Made by a program: the position numbers and the translations under genes
Shown here: piece by piece, positions 8,075 through 17,000 of the stretch
Position numbering within the stretch: position 1 is the first letter of the stretch
Layout of the letters: each line of letters begins with the position of its first letter
The notes under the pieces: model-generated
What the model was told of the DNA's origin: nothing
Database searches by the model: none
Seen by the model: only the letters and a program-made list of their open reading frames with translations
Source of the DNA: Anaerolineae bacterium
Lineage (GTDB): Bacteria > Chloroflexota > Anaerolineae > Aggregatilineales > Phototrophicaceae
Direction of reading: 5' to 3'
DNA: 35,253 nucleotides
Assembly (NCBI GenBank): GCA_022843385.1
Contig: JALHNT010000068.1
Location: 1-35,253 of the forward strand

Positions 8075-9544
8075 CTATCCCACCACGCTGATATCCACTG
8101 GCGGACGGAGTTCGCCTGCCACCGCCAGCACCTTATGGATACGGTTGTTGAGGAAGTTCTCCGCCAGGTCTTCATCAATCGGGCTGTTCTCATCCAGTTT
8201 GGTGAAGGCCAACTGTGTCAGGATGTAATCGAAGCGCGGTGCCCACTTGCGCGCCCCCAGCCGGGCAGTGGTTGAGCAGTTATCCACCATGTAGGCCACA
8301 CCCTTGTAATGCATGTAGGGGTTCAGGCTGTCCACGCTCTCGATGATCGACTCATTAGCGACTTCGCTGTAGGGATGTCCCATCTCCATCAGCAGGTCGA
8401 TCTGCGCCATCATGGTGGCGATGTACACCCCCGCCGTCGTTGCATCAATCGGGATGGCCGACTCAACCCGTTCAGCGCGGACTTTTTCGCCCACTTTCCA
8501 CATATCGGTGCCGTCGATCTTGCCCATCGGATAGCGCTTGAAGCGGCCGTCGGCATTGATGACGCTGCGGATTTCCGCACCGCTGGCGACATCGGCGTAG
8601 ATTTCCATCAGAATCTCAAACGCCGGATGATAAGCCGCCGAGTAAGCGCGCATGAACTCGGTCTTGCCTTCTTCGCTCAACGATTCGTAAACCGCCAGGA
8701 TGCCATGCTTGCTGATGGTCTTGCTGATCGGCCCGGTAATCGACTCGGTCGAGCGCAGGAAAGCCTGCTCCGCCGTCGCGCCGTGTGCGATGAACCAGCG
8801 ATAGAGCGCCTCGGCCAGCCCATGAACCGCACCCAGCAGGATGCCGCGTTCGCCGAAGATGTCCGACTTGTATTCCGACTCCAGCGTGGTCTGGAAGATA
8901 GCCGGCGCGCCAATGGCAACCGCCCAGCCCAGCGCGTAATCTGTCGCCTTGCCGTTGACATCACGGTAGACGGCGAAGCTGCTGTTGATGCCAGCACCGT
9001 TGACCGATTTGCCCTGTTCGTACAGGCGGCGCACCGACGGCCCCATCCCTTTCGGACACACGGCAATCACATTGATATTGGCCGGGAAGTCCTGACCGAT
9101 GCTTTGCAGAAAACCGAGCAGGAAGCCGTGCGACAACCCCAGTGTGCTGCCGGGGCGCAGCGCCGCGAACACCTCTTTGTAAAGCTGGGTCTGGGCGGCA
9201 TCAGAAATCAGCAGCAGCGTCAGATCAGAGCTGCGGATGACTTCGAACATCTCACCAGCGGTGCCAGTCGCGCGGCTGAAACCAGCCTTCTCGGCAGCCG
9301 CAAACGAACCGCTGCCTTCGCGCAGACCGATCACCACCTTGATGCCGGTTCCTTCCAGCGAGTCGCGCAGATTTTGTGCCTGCGCCGGACCCTGTGACGA
9401 CCAGCCAATGACGCCGATCTGTTTGATGCCGTCCAGCGCCTGCGGCAGTTTGCTGAACAGGTGGCGTCCGCCGCGCACAATGTATTCTTCGGTATCACCG
9501 AGGACGAGTTTTTCTTTCTCGAATATTTTGCTCTCAAAATCCAT
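8075..9544 (-). CDS. ilvC: Ketol-acid reductoisomerase, plant-type (class II)
   Basis: A 489-aa protein from the ATG at 9544; the frame extends upstream but the family homology starts at MDFESKIFEKEK. The enzyme isomerises and reduces acetolactate or acetohydroxybutyrate with NADPH and Mg2+, in valine, leucine and isoleucine synthesis. The Rossmann motif is GVIGWSSQGPAQ (44-55). The phosphate-binding loop is LREGSGS (74-80). Metal-binding acids are Asp228 and Glu232 (KSDIFGERG), and Glu398 and Glu402 (NESIIESVD). Stretches such as CPKGMGPSVRRLY, NGAGINSSFAV and DNCSTTARLG match the chloroplast enzyme as I recall it, more than the E. coli or short class I forms. No other ilv gene is adjacent, so it is transcribed alone. 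Confidence 0.96.
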   Translation of the reverse strand: MDFESKIFEKEKLVLGDTEEYIVRGGRHLFSKLPQALDGIKQIGVIGWSSQGPAQAQNLRDSLEGTGIKVVIGLREGSGSFAAAEKAGFSRATGTAGEMFEVIRSSDLTLLLISDAAQTQLYKEVFAALRPGSTLGLSHGFLLGFLQSIGQDFPANINVIAVCPKGMGPSVRRLYEQGKSVNGAGINSSFAVYRDVNGKATDYALGWAVAIGAPAIFQTTLESEYKSDIFGERGILLGAVHGLAEALYRWFIAHGATAEQAFLRSTESITGPISKTISKHGILAVYESLSEEGKTEFMRAYSAAYHPAFEILMEIYADVASGAEIRSVINADGRFKRYPMGKIDGTDMWKVGEKVRAERVESAIPIDATTAGVYIATMMAQIDLLMEMGHPYSEVANESIIESVDSLNPYMHYKGVAYMVDNCSTTARLGARKWAPRFDYILTQLAFTKLDENSPIDEDLAENFLNNRIHKVLAVAGELRPPVDISVVG

Positions 9545-9598
9545 TTTCACGGGATCGTTCCTTACTGATGACAGTCTGTAGATGAAAGTGTGGCGCTG

Positions 9599-9628
9599 AT
9601 TATAACGGACAATCCAGCAAAGGCTCAA
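9599..9628 (-). promoter_or_regulatory. Promoter for ilvC
   Basis: On the minus strand TTGAGC (9623-9628) and a perfect TATAAT (9599-9604) are separated by 18 bp. The predicted start of transcription is near 9592, leaving a leader of about 48 nt. I saw no leader peptide or T-box-like structure in it. Confidence 0.5.
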
Positions 9629-9721
9629 CATCCGCCTGATAGCCAAAAGATATAGTTCACGATAATCGGTTTTTGTATACACTGATAGAAGATCACCAAT
9701 CAATCACCAAGGGGCGGGCAA

Positions 9722-11137
9722 ATGCATGAGCTGGGTGAGTTGCTAAAGACCTACGGCCTGAACTGGCTGCAGTTGTTGCAGCGCTTCGCACTTGGATTAT
9801 TCATCCCATTTGTGATCGCGGCAGTGATCTGGGAGACGGTGCCTGGGAGCTTCCCCTCGTTCGAGGTCGCTGCGCCGTATGCCCTGCTCGGTGCGGTGAT
9901 CCTGTTCCTGTTGACAGGACTGTACCTCTCGCTGCGCCGCCCCCGCATCCGGGTTTATGAACACGGCGTCGGCCTTCGGCAGCAGGGCGAGGAGCGCACC
10001 TGGCGCTGGGCGCAGATCACGCGGATGGATGGCACCCGCCATTACCAGTATGTCAACGGCATCCCGGTCTGGGCGACCGGTGCCAATCATATCTACGCGG
10101 GGAATGAGCGCATCTTCGACATCGCAGTGCTGACCAACGGCGCCAATGAACTGGCCGGCTACATCCAGATGAAGATGGCTCAGAATCATCTACCGAATCT
10201 GATCGCCGCCTATCGCGCTGGCGAAGCCATCAACTTCAACATTCTGACCGTCAACCACCAGGGCATCAGCACGGTCAAGGGACAGTACCCCTGGCCTACC
10301 ATCACCGATGCGCGGGTGCGGTTCGGCTGGCTTTCCAACGAGAACAACGCCCGCCTGATGATCGAGCGCGAGGGACAAAAACCTCAGAAAATCGGCGGCC
10401 TCCCCCCGGTGCAGGGTTATTATCTGATGGGCCTCCTGGATGCCATTCGCGGGCAAAACCACTTCGCCGAGCTGCAAGCCCGTTACCTCAAGTCGCGTAT
10501 CAAACCAGGCTGCCTCTCGCTCTATACCGCCGTTTGGGGCTTCATCCTGATCGCGGTTGTGCTGGTGATCAGCGTGACGACCCTCGCCGGTCTGGTGAAC
10601 GAGGGGCAGGCACAGGCGCGGCGCGATGCCTTCGTCAGCGCCTTCCGCCCTGGTGGACAGGTGTTATGTCAGCCACGCCCCGGCAGCAGCGATGCCCCGT
10701 TGTCGCTGACGGATGCCCGATTGCTGGTGGTTCAGCCGCCGGCCGATGAAGCCTATCAGCCCTATCACGATGCCCTGTCCGCCGAGCAGCAGGCCACTTC
10801 CCGCACCGATCTGACGCATCTTGTCTGCGTCGATATTCGTTGGAACGAGGTCGAGGACTGCGAATACGTGGCGGATGATTCCGAGCGGGTGCTGTTTCAT
10901 ATCCGGCGTTTTCGCAGCACCGTCTACCTGACGCTGATCGACGCCGCCACCAATCAAACGCTGCTCGAAGACCGGCTGCGCGGCGAGCGCCCGACGGAAT
11001 GTCCGGATGAAGCCGAGTCCGGTCATGCGGATATTTATGGGACGCTGCCGGATGGAGCCGCTTTTCAGGAGTGGCTGAATGACCTGAACGAGGAGAGCAA
11101 CCCCGACTCCGGGCCAATCGACGGTCAGCCAGTCTGA
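9722..11137 (+). CDS. DUF6585-like membrane protein with extracytoplasmic C-terminal domain
   Basis: A 471-aa protein; AAGGGGCGGG precedes the ATG. Two membrane helices lie at about 20-38 and 50-71. A cytoplasmic PH-like domain follows (IRVYEHGVGLRQQGEERTWR, then WAQITRMDG), where tandem beta-sheet repeats resemble the C-terminal half of the protein at 675-1754. A third helix lies at about 265-287 (LYTAVWGFILIAVVLVISV). The remaining 180 residues should be outside the cell, contain paired cysteines (for example LVCVDIRWNEVEDC), and look globular but unrecognised. Function is unknown. It diverges from ilvC, and its end overlaps the end of the convergent glycosyltransferase gene by 13 bp. Confidence 0.8.
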   Translation: MHELGELLKTYGLNWLQLLQRFALGLFIPFVIAAVIWETVPGSFPSFEVAAPYALLGAVILFLLTGLYLSLRRPRIRVYEHGVGLRQQGEERTWRWAQITRMDGTRHYQYVNGIPVWATGANHIYAGNERIFDIAVLTNGANELAGYIQMKMAQNHLPNLIAAYRAGEAINFNILTVNHQGISTVKGQYPWPTITDARVRFGWLSNENNARLMIEREGQKPQKIGGLPPVQGYYLMGLLDAIRGQNHFAELQARYLKSRIKPGCLSLYTAVWGFILIAVVLVISVTTLAGLVNEGQAQARRDAFVSAFRPGGQVLCQPRPGSSDAPLSLTDARLLVVQPPADEAYQPYHDALSAEQQATSRTDLTHLVCVDIRWNEVEDCEYVADDSERVLFHIRRFRSTVYLTLIDAATNQTLLEDRLRGERPTECPDEAESGHADIYGTLPDGAAFQEWLNDLNEESNPDSGPIDGQPV

Positions 11138-11973
11138 CGGGAGCGTAGCGCCAGTGCCAGCCGGGTGGGGATGAGGAGCAGCCGCAGCAGCAGGGCTTTC
11201 GCCCGACCATCGACTTTGCGGGTGAAGGTCAGCAGATCGTCGAAATAGACGCGGCGGATGAAGGGAGAGGTCTGTTTGCCGCTGCCCTGCTCTTCATGGA
11301 TCAGCCGGACGCCGCCAACGAAGTGGATGTCATGACCGGTCTGGCGTAAACGCTGGCACAGATCATCGTCGGTGAAGTACAACCTGAGCGACTCATCAAA
11401 GCCGTCGATCTGCCGGATCAGTGCCGTCCGGCACAGGATATTGGAGCCGGGCGCGACCTCGACCGGGCGGGTGCTGTCACGCAGCCAGCCCTCGTACCAC
11501 ATGGCGCGGCGGCGCTGCCGACGCCAGCCAGAGAACAGGACACCGAGCAGCGTATAGTCCAGCAGGCGATCGACGAAAGTTGGGAATTGCGAGCAGGTAG
11601 CTTGCAGACCGCCGTCGGGATACTCCATGCGGCAGGTGACCGCGCCCACCGCCGGATGAGCCGCCAGATAATCGACCAGCGCCGGCAGTGTGCCGGGCTG
11701 GAGCTGGGTGTCGCTGTTGAGGATGTAGCTATAGTCGCCGGTCGCCCGTTGAAATCCCAGGTTGTTACCGCCGCTGAACCAGGTGTTGCGTCCCGGCTCG
11801 ATGACAATCGCATCGGGCATGACCTCGCGCGCCATCGCCGCGCTACCATCCTGCGAGGCGTTATCGACCACGATCACCTCAACCGCTATCCCGGCATGAG
11901 CCTGGATCGACAGCAGACAACGGCGCAGCAGCTCGCGCGTGTTGTAATTGACGATGACGATGGAGACCGTCAC
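11125..11973 (-). CDS. Family 2 glycosyltransferase
   Basis: A 282-aa GT-A fold enzyme. It opens with VSIVIVNYNTRELLRRCL, followed by VEVIVVDNASQDGS for nucleotide-sugar binding. The metal-binding motif is NSDTQ at about 86-90. Later motifs include GSNILCRTALIRQIDGFDE and YFTDDDLCQRLRQTG, typical of rhamnosyltransferase-like family 2 enzymes. It starts with GTG, overlapping the stop of the upstream gene (GTGA), which indicates translational coupling. It is cytoplasmic or membrane-associated, and the sugar and acceptor cannot be told from the sequence. It is the last gene of a three-gene operon. Confidence 0.92.
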   Translation of the reverse strand: MTVSIVIVNYNTRELLRRCLLSIQAHAGIAVEVIVVDNASQDGSAAMAREVMPDAIVIEPGRNTWFSGGNNLGFQRATGDYSYILNSDTQLQPGTLPALVDYLAAHPAVGAVTCRMEYPDGGLQATCSQFPTFVDRLLDYTLLGVLFSGWRRQRRRAMWYEGWLRDSTRPVEVAPGSNILCRTALIRQIDGFDESLRLYFTDDDLCQRLRQTGHDIHFVGGVRLIHEEQGSGKQTSPFIRRVYFDDLLTFTRKVDGRAKALLLRLLLIPTRLALALRSRQTG

Positions 11974-13085
11974 AGCAGCGACTCGAAACGGGCCATGCGC
12001 TGGTCATAGGTGTGATGAGCATAGACATACTCGCGGGCGCGGCCGGCCAGCGCTTCCCGCTCGGCGTCGTGATCGAGGTAATAGCGAGCTTTGGTGCACA
12101 GGTCATCGAGCGTGTCGAACAGGATGATGGTCTCCCCCGACTGGAACCACTGGCGCGTCCCCGGCAGATCATCCGCGATCTGAAACACGCCAGACCCCGC
12201 CGCCTCGAACAAGCGCATATTGCCGCCATAGCGCATGAAGTCGCCATGCACATTGATCGTCATCTTGGCCGCCGACAGCACATCCAGCATATCCTCACCG
12301 AGCGCCTGTCCCCGCACCTGTGGGCGCAGGCTGGGCGGCGTATCATGGACACTCCAGATGCCAAGGTCAAACGGGCGGAGCGCCTCCAGCGCCCCCACCC
12401 GGCGGCTGTAGAGATGATCCGGCACCAGTGTGCCGACGAAAGCGATGTCACAGCGATAGACCTGACGCTCGGCCTCGGTCAGATCATAGGGATGGTGGAA
12501 GTCCGGGTCACAGGCCGAGATCGGCAGGCATTCCATCCGTTTCGCCCCCAGTTCGATCCACTGAATGCCGTGATAAAAGTCGTTCACTAGCACCAGATCA
12601 TACAACCGGGCGGCCTGGCGCTCGTTGGCGACGGCGAAGACGATGGGCGAAACGCCGGTGGAATAGACGATCTGGCAGCGCGTCTCAGCTTTGATGGCGC
12701 TCAATGTGGTCGGGTAGATGACGCGGTTATCGCCCACCACCCACAGCACATCCGGGCGGAAAGCCGCCGCCTGTTCCATGAGCCGGCGATTACGCAGTTG
12801 AAAATCCGGATTGAGATGAGGCGGCAGCCGGTTGAGCAGCCCATTGAGAATCTTGGTCGGGGTCAGGCCATGACGAAAGCGTTCTCGTCCGCCCTGAACC
12901 CCTAGCACCGGGATGTTGCGGTAAAACACCGCCGTCTCATGCCCCCGTCGTCGCAGCGCTTTGTCCCACATATGCTGCCCCATGCTCGGCGGAAACAAGG
13001 GCGGCGGCGTGCCGGGCGGGGTGGCCTGACGCGCCGCTTGCAGTGCTTCGGGATGATGCAGCGAGGCGACGAACAGAATGCGCAT
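11970..13085 (-). CDS. CgeB-like glycosyltransferase
   Basis: A 371-aa protein, probably GT-B fold. The N-terminus MRILFVASLHHPEALQAA is a Rossmann opening. FRPDVLWVVGDNRVIYP lies mid-way, and the C-terminal donor site includes VHGDFMRYGGNMRLFEAAGS and GETIILFDTLDDL. This matches the CgeB/DUF3880-type glycosyltransferases used for spore-coat or cell-surface glycans. The start follows the lipoprotein stop by 2 bp, and the end overlaps the family 2 enzyme by 4 bp, so the three genes are clearly one operon. Substrate unknown. Confidence 0.85.
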   Translation of the reverse strand: MRILFVASLHHPEALQAARQATPPGTPPPLFPPSMGQHMWDKALRRRGHETAVFYRNIPVLGVQGGRERFRHGLTPTKILNGLLNRLPPHLNPDFQLRNRRLMEQAAAFRPDVLWVVGDNRVIYPTTLSAIKAETRCQIVYSTGVSPIVFAVANERQAARLYDLVLVNDFYHGIQWIELGAKRMECLPISACDPDFHHPYDLTEAERQVYRCDIAFVGTLVPDHLYSRRVGALEALRPFDLGIWSVHDTPPSLRPQVRGQALGEDMLDVLSAAKMTINVHGDFMRYGGNMRLFEAAGSGVFQIADDLPGTRQWFQSGETIILFDTLDDLCTKARYYLDHDAEREALAGRAREYVYAHHTYDQRMARFESLL

Positions 13086-13087
13086 GA

Positions 13088-13984
13088 CTACGATCCCGGT
13101 GGTTGTGGCAAAAAGGGAGTGGCCGTTGGCCCGGCGATAAACCCTGGCGGCAGATTCGGCGTAGGAGATGCGACAGTCGGCGGGATAAAGGTCAGGCCGC
13201 CGATGACATTGGTAGCTATCACCGGATTGATGATGCCGGGCGGACCACTCAGTGTTGCCGTCGCCACACTCCCAGGCGGCGTCGCGCTCACCTGAAAAGG
13301 TAACGTGATCGTGACATCAGGGCGAGCTGTGACCAGTGGCTCGTTGGGTGGCGTTCCCGTCGGCCCAGCAACCGGTGCGCCGGGAGTGAGGAAAGGTGGC
13401 GGTTCGCCAGGAACGCTCGTCGGCGGTTGGCTTTGGCCGAATTGCGCGCCATCCATCGTAGCTCCTGTTGGGTTAACCACGCCAGGGAGGGATGTGGCAT
13501 TGACAACGCTATTGTTGAGCGTTGGAACGGGCGTCGATTGGGTTGTGAGGCGTGCCTCGACATAACGCCCACGCTGCTGACCCAATTGGATTTCGTGCCA
13601 TCCATTCTCAGTCAGCACCACCAGGAGTTGTACCCCGGGCGGAAAATTGGTCAGCACAGCACAGGTAGTCGCTGGGCATTCATGAACCGGTAGCGGATTA
13701 TTGCTGTACCACAGACTGAGTTCAGTGGCAGCAATTAACGTTGGGGTTGTGGTCGCAGCGTCGGCTAACGGTGTCCGCGTGGGCTCTCCGCTTACTGAAG
13801 ACACTGTTGGAGTGGCGGGCAGTGGGCTGCCTTCGGACACAGGCTGCGTTTCTGCCGGTGTAACCGATGGAGTGAGCGACGGCAGCACCGCCAGCGTGGG
13901 AAGCGTTTCCTCTGCCGGAGCAGCACAGCCAACCACCATCCATGCCAGCACCCCGATGAACAGGAGCAAAGTCATTCGTAACAT
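13088..13984 (-). CDS. Lipoprotein with SH3-like domain and Thr/Pro-rich linkers
   Basis: A 298-aa protein from the ATG at 13984; AGGA lies 9 nt upstream, and the frame is open to a TTG at 13990. The signal peptide ends in the lipobox VVGCAAP, with the lipidated Cys at about 20. A Thr/Pro-rich linker follows to about 85. A small SH3b-like domain (about 92-145) has LPVHECPATTCAVL, VQLLVVLTENGWHEIQL and GRYVEARL. The remaining 150 residues are again rich in Pro, Thr and Gly and probably extended outside the cell. It is the first gene of the operon with two glycosyltransferases. Only about 40 bp separate it from the terminator of the upstream protease, so part of its transcription may be read-through. 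Confidence 0.85.
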   Translation of the reverse strand: MLRMTLLLFIGVLAWMVVGCAAPAEETLPTLAVLPSLTPSVTPAETQPVSEGSPLPATPTVSSVSGEPTRTPLADAATTTPTLIAATELSLWYSNNPLPVHECPATTCAVLTNFPPGVQLLVVLTENGWHEIQLGQQRGRYVEARLTTQSTPVPTLNNSVVNATSLPGVVNPTGATMDGAQFGQSQPPTSVPGEPPPFLTPGAPVAGPTGTPPNEPLVTARPDVTITLPFQVSATPPGSVATATLSGPPGIINPVIATNVIGGLTFIPPTVASPTPNLPPGFIAGPTATPFLPQPPGS

Positions 13985-14023
13985 CACCAAATTTCCTGAT
14001 TACTGATTTCAGCTTAATGAAAG

Positions 14024-14049
14024 AGGGGCGAGGATGCAACCCCGCCCCT
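14024..14049 (-). terminator. Terminator of subtilase A
   Basis: On the minus strand AGGGGCG and CGCCCCT form a 7-bp GC-rich stem with a 12-nt loop, followed by CTTTCATT. The same hairpin, with the same loop, follows subtilase B. Its T-tail is poorer here, so leakage into the lipoprotein operon is likely. Confidence 0.55.
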
Positions 14050-14070
14050 GTCGTATAGAGAGGACCTGTC

Positions 14071-17000
14071 TCAGCCGCCGCTGCCCTCAACCGGGGCTTC
14101 GGTTGGCACTTCGGTCGGGATTTCAGTGGGGACTTCTGTCGCTACCTCCGTCGGTGTTTCGGTCACGGCTTCGGTTGGCACCTCGGTCGCCGCTTCCGTT
14201 GGCACTTCCGTCGGCATGGCGGTCGCCTCAGCAGTCGGCGCTTCGGTCACAATCACCTCCATCGGGACCGTCGTTGGGACAGCAGTGGGGATCAGCGGCG
14301 GTGTGACCAGGAAGGCATCAATCGCTACCGACGCGCCATCCAACGGGAAGATGCGCACCGTGTGCTGTCCGGCAGGCAAGCCCTGGATCGGCACCACATA
14401 GTTGTAGTCCGGTATAGCCGCATTGGCATGGATGGTCTGGAACGGATGACCATCCAGTTCGATCATGAAGCTGCCGAACGACGGCCCAACGAGATACACC
14501 AGATACACTTCGCTGCCTTCAAACGTCAGCGACATCGGTTCGCTGGTGCCAGCGGCGTTGGTGGCATAACGTCCGTCCATCGCCAGGCTGTCCTGGACAA
14601 CCGACCAGTTACCCGGATTGAGCATCAACCCGCTGTCCGACTGGACATACAACGGCGTGGTGTTGATCGAGAGCGAGGTCAGACGATTGAAACTACCGTA
14701 GGTAGGGCTAAATCCAGCCGGGTTCCAGGTGCGTACCTGCCAATTGTACTCCCCATAAGGCAGGATAGTGGGGAGTTTAAACGAGCAGGTGTCGATACCA
14801 CAGATTGTTGCTGGCATCCACTGAGTGAATACGACCTTCCACTGCAGATCCATGATTTCAAGATTGTACCAGACAGTTTCCTGTTGTACCGCCCAGGTAA
14901 AGGTCGGTCGATTAGTCTGAAAGACAAATGCGTTACTGGCCGGTGAAAGCAAGGGTGCGCCGCTGTTGGGGGCAGGCATCCTCACCACGACAGAATGCAT
15001 TTCAGACCATGCACTGCTGCCGCGAGGATTAATCGCCCGCATATACCAGCGGTACGTGTTGTTGGATACATTCGGGATGATGTAAGTACAAGTGACAGCA
15101 TCACAAATCTCGTTAGCCTGTTTGATCTCGTATCGAAGGATGACCCATTCCCATGAGGCGACATAGATATCATAGGAAGTCGTATCCATGTTACGCGGCC
15201 ACTGCAACTTCACGGTTGATGATTGGAAGGATTGCGCGGGCATTACTGGGACAGGTGGTGGAACATCAAAATACACGCCGAATTCGGCATTGTTGGAGGT
15301 ACCACCCTGCCCGCCTGCACCATAGGTTGTTACAGTCCAGATGTAGTAACCTACATTCAGGGGGGATGACGTTAAGCTACAGGTCGCGCCACCACACATC
15401 GGCGAGAGCGCTTGATACCACTGGTTGAGAATAACGGCATTGGTGGCTGCGCTGCGAATCGTAACATTATACCAACCAGCATTGTTAACAACGTTCCATT
15501 GCAGGTTGATGCGCCCACTCCCCGCCGGTAGATTGGATGTCAGACCGACCGGCGCGCCGGGTGCCGGCAGGTTAAAGACCTTTTCCGGCCCCTTCGTCCA
15601 CTCCCCGTTACCGGCCTGATTGATCGGCAGCAACCACATGGTGTAGGTGCCATTGGGAACAAACTGGGTCAGGGTGATCTGGCAGGTTGTGCCGCTGCAC
15701 ACCTCGGCGCGATTGTACTCACGGAAGACGATGTTAGATGTATAGTCGGAAAGACCGAACCAGACATTGTAACGGTCAACGGTTGTGCTGCCTGTCCAGG
15801 TCAGGCGCACCAGACCATTGTTGAGCATCGTAAAATCGGGAATGGTCGGTACTGCTGGATTGGGAATATCGACGGCGAAGTTCAAATAGGCACTGAATGG
15901 GCCAAAGCCACCAGCACCATAGGTGCGGGCGCGAAAGCGATATTGGGTGTTGTCGGCTAGTTGTGTCGCCGACTGGATGAGGGTGCAATAGGTGGTGCTG
16001 GGGCTGCCGCAAGCCTGGGTTCGGCTATACCAGTTATCGCTCAGGACGCTGCCGCCATTGGTCTCCACTACCACATTGACCCACATCGCCTCACCCGGCA
16101 CCGTCAGCATGAAGGTTGGTCGCAGGGTATTGAGGTTGCTGGGAAGTTCCAGCGCGGGGGCGGCAGCTGGGGGAGCAGCATTCAACACAAACGGCTGCCA
16201 GTTGGTCCAGTTACCTTCGCCGTTAAATTCCCAGCCGCGCATACGAAACGTATAGCTGCCATTGTAGAGACGGTTGCTTTCGCGCAGTTTGGTCGCATCC
16301 ACCGAACAGGTTGTGCCATTACAATAACCAGTGTCGCTGATGACCTCATCAATGATGATCTGACCGCTGCTGTTAGCGACCTGAAGGTAATAATAGCTGG
16401 CAAGATACATATCGTTCCAGCTAAAGGTTGGATTGCCATACGAGGCGCTGATGGTGCCGCTTGGTCCGTTCAGCATCAAAGCCTGAACGGAGAAGCTCTC
16501 CGTCGATTTGGTCCACAGATTGCTGATGCGCCCGGCTTCAAAGGCAAAAGGCGAGACTTTAGCCACATAATTATTGCCGCTAGGCAACGGGGTGGTCAGT
16601 TTAGCTTTACAGTTAGGGAAGCTACCACTGCTGCAAATCTGTTTTGCCTGAAACCAGTCGCTGGAAAGACGTATCGGCGGGTTAGTTGAGTTGTTCCAGA
16701 CTTCGACGTTATACCAATCAACCCAGTCCCATTCTTGCCATTCCCAGTCCAACCAGCCAATGGTAGGACGATTAGTAGCATTCGTAGGGGCATAAACGCG
16801 GGGAGTCTGACTGAGAAAGTTGACCAGTCGCATTGCATTATTGGCGCTCAATCGTCCCCAACCCGATGCCGCATCCCACCCTGGCCCCGTGCTGTTGCCG
16901 ACAACAATATCATTTGTTGTGTATTCCAGTATTGCTTTCAGTGTGGCACGGTCGAGGCTTGGGTCGGCGGAGAGCAGCAAGCCTGCTGCACCGGATACAA

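Noticed and set aside
8309..9397. A 362-codon plus-strand ORF
   Set aside because: It lies fully opposite ilvC, whose protein is beyond doubt, and has no recognisable domain.
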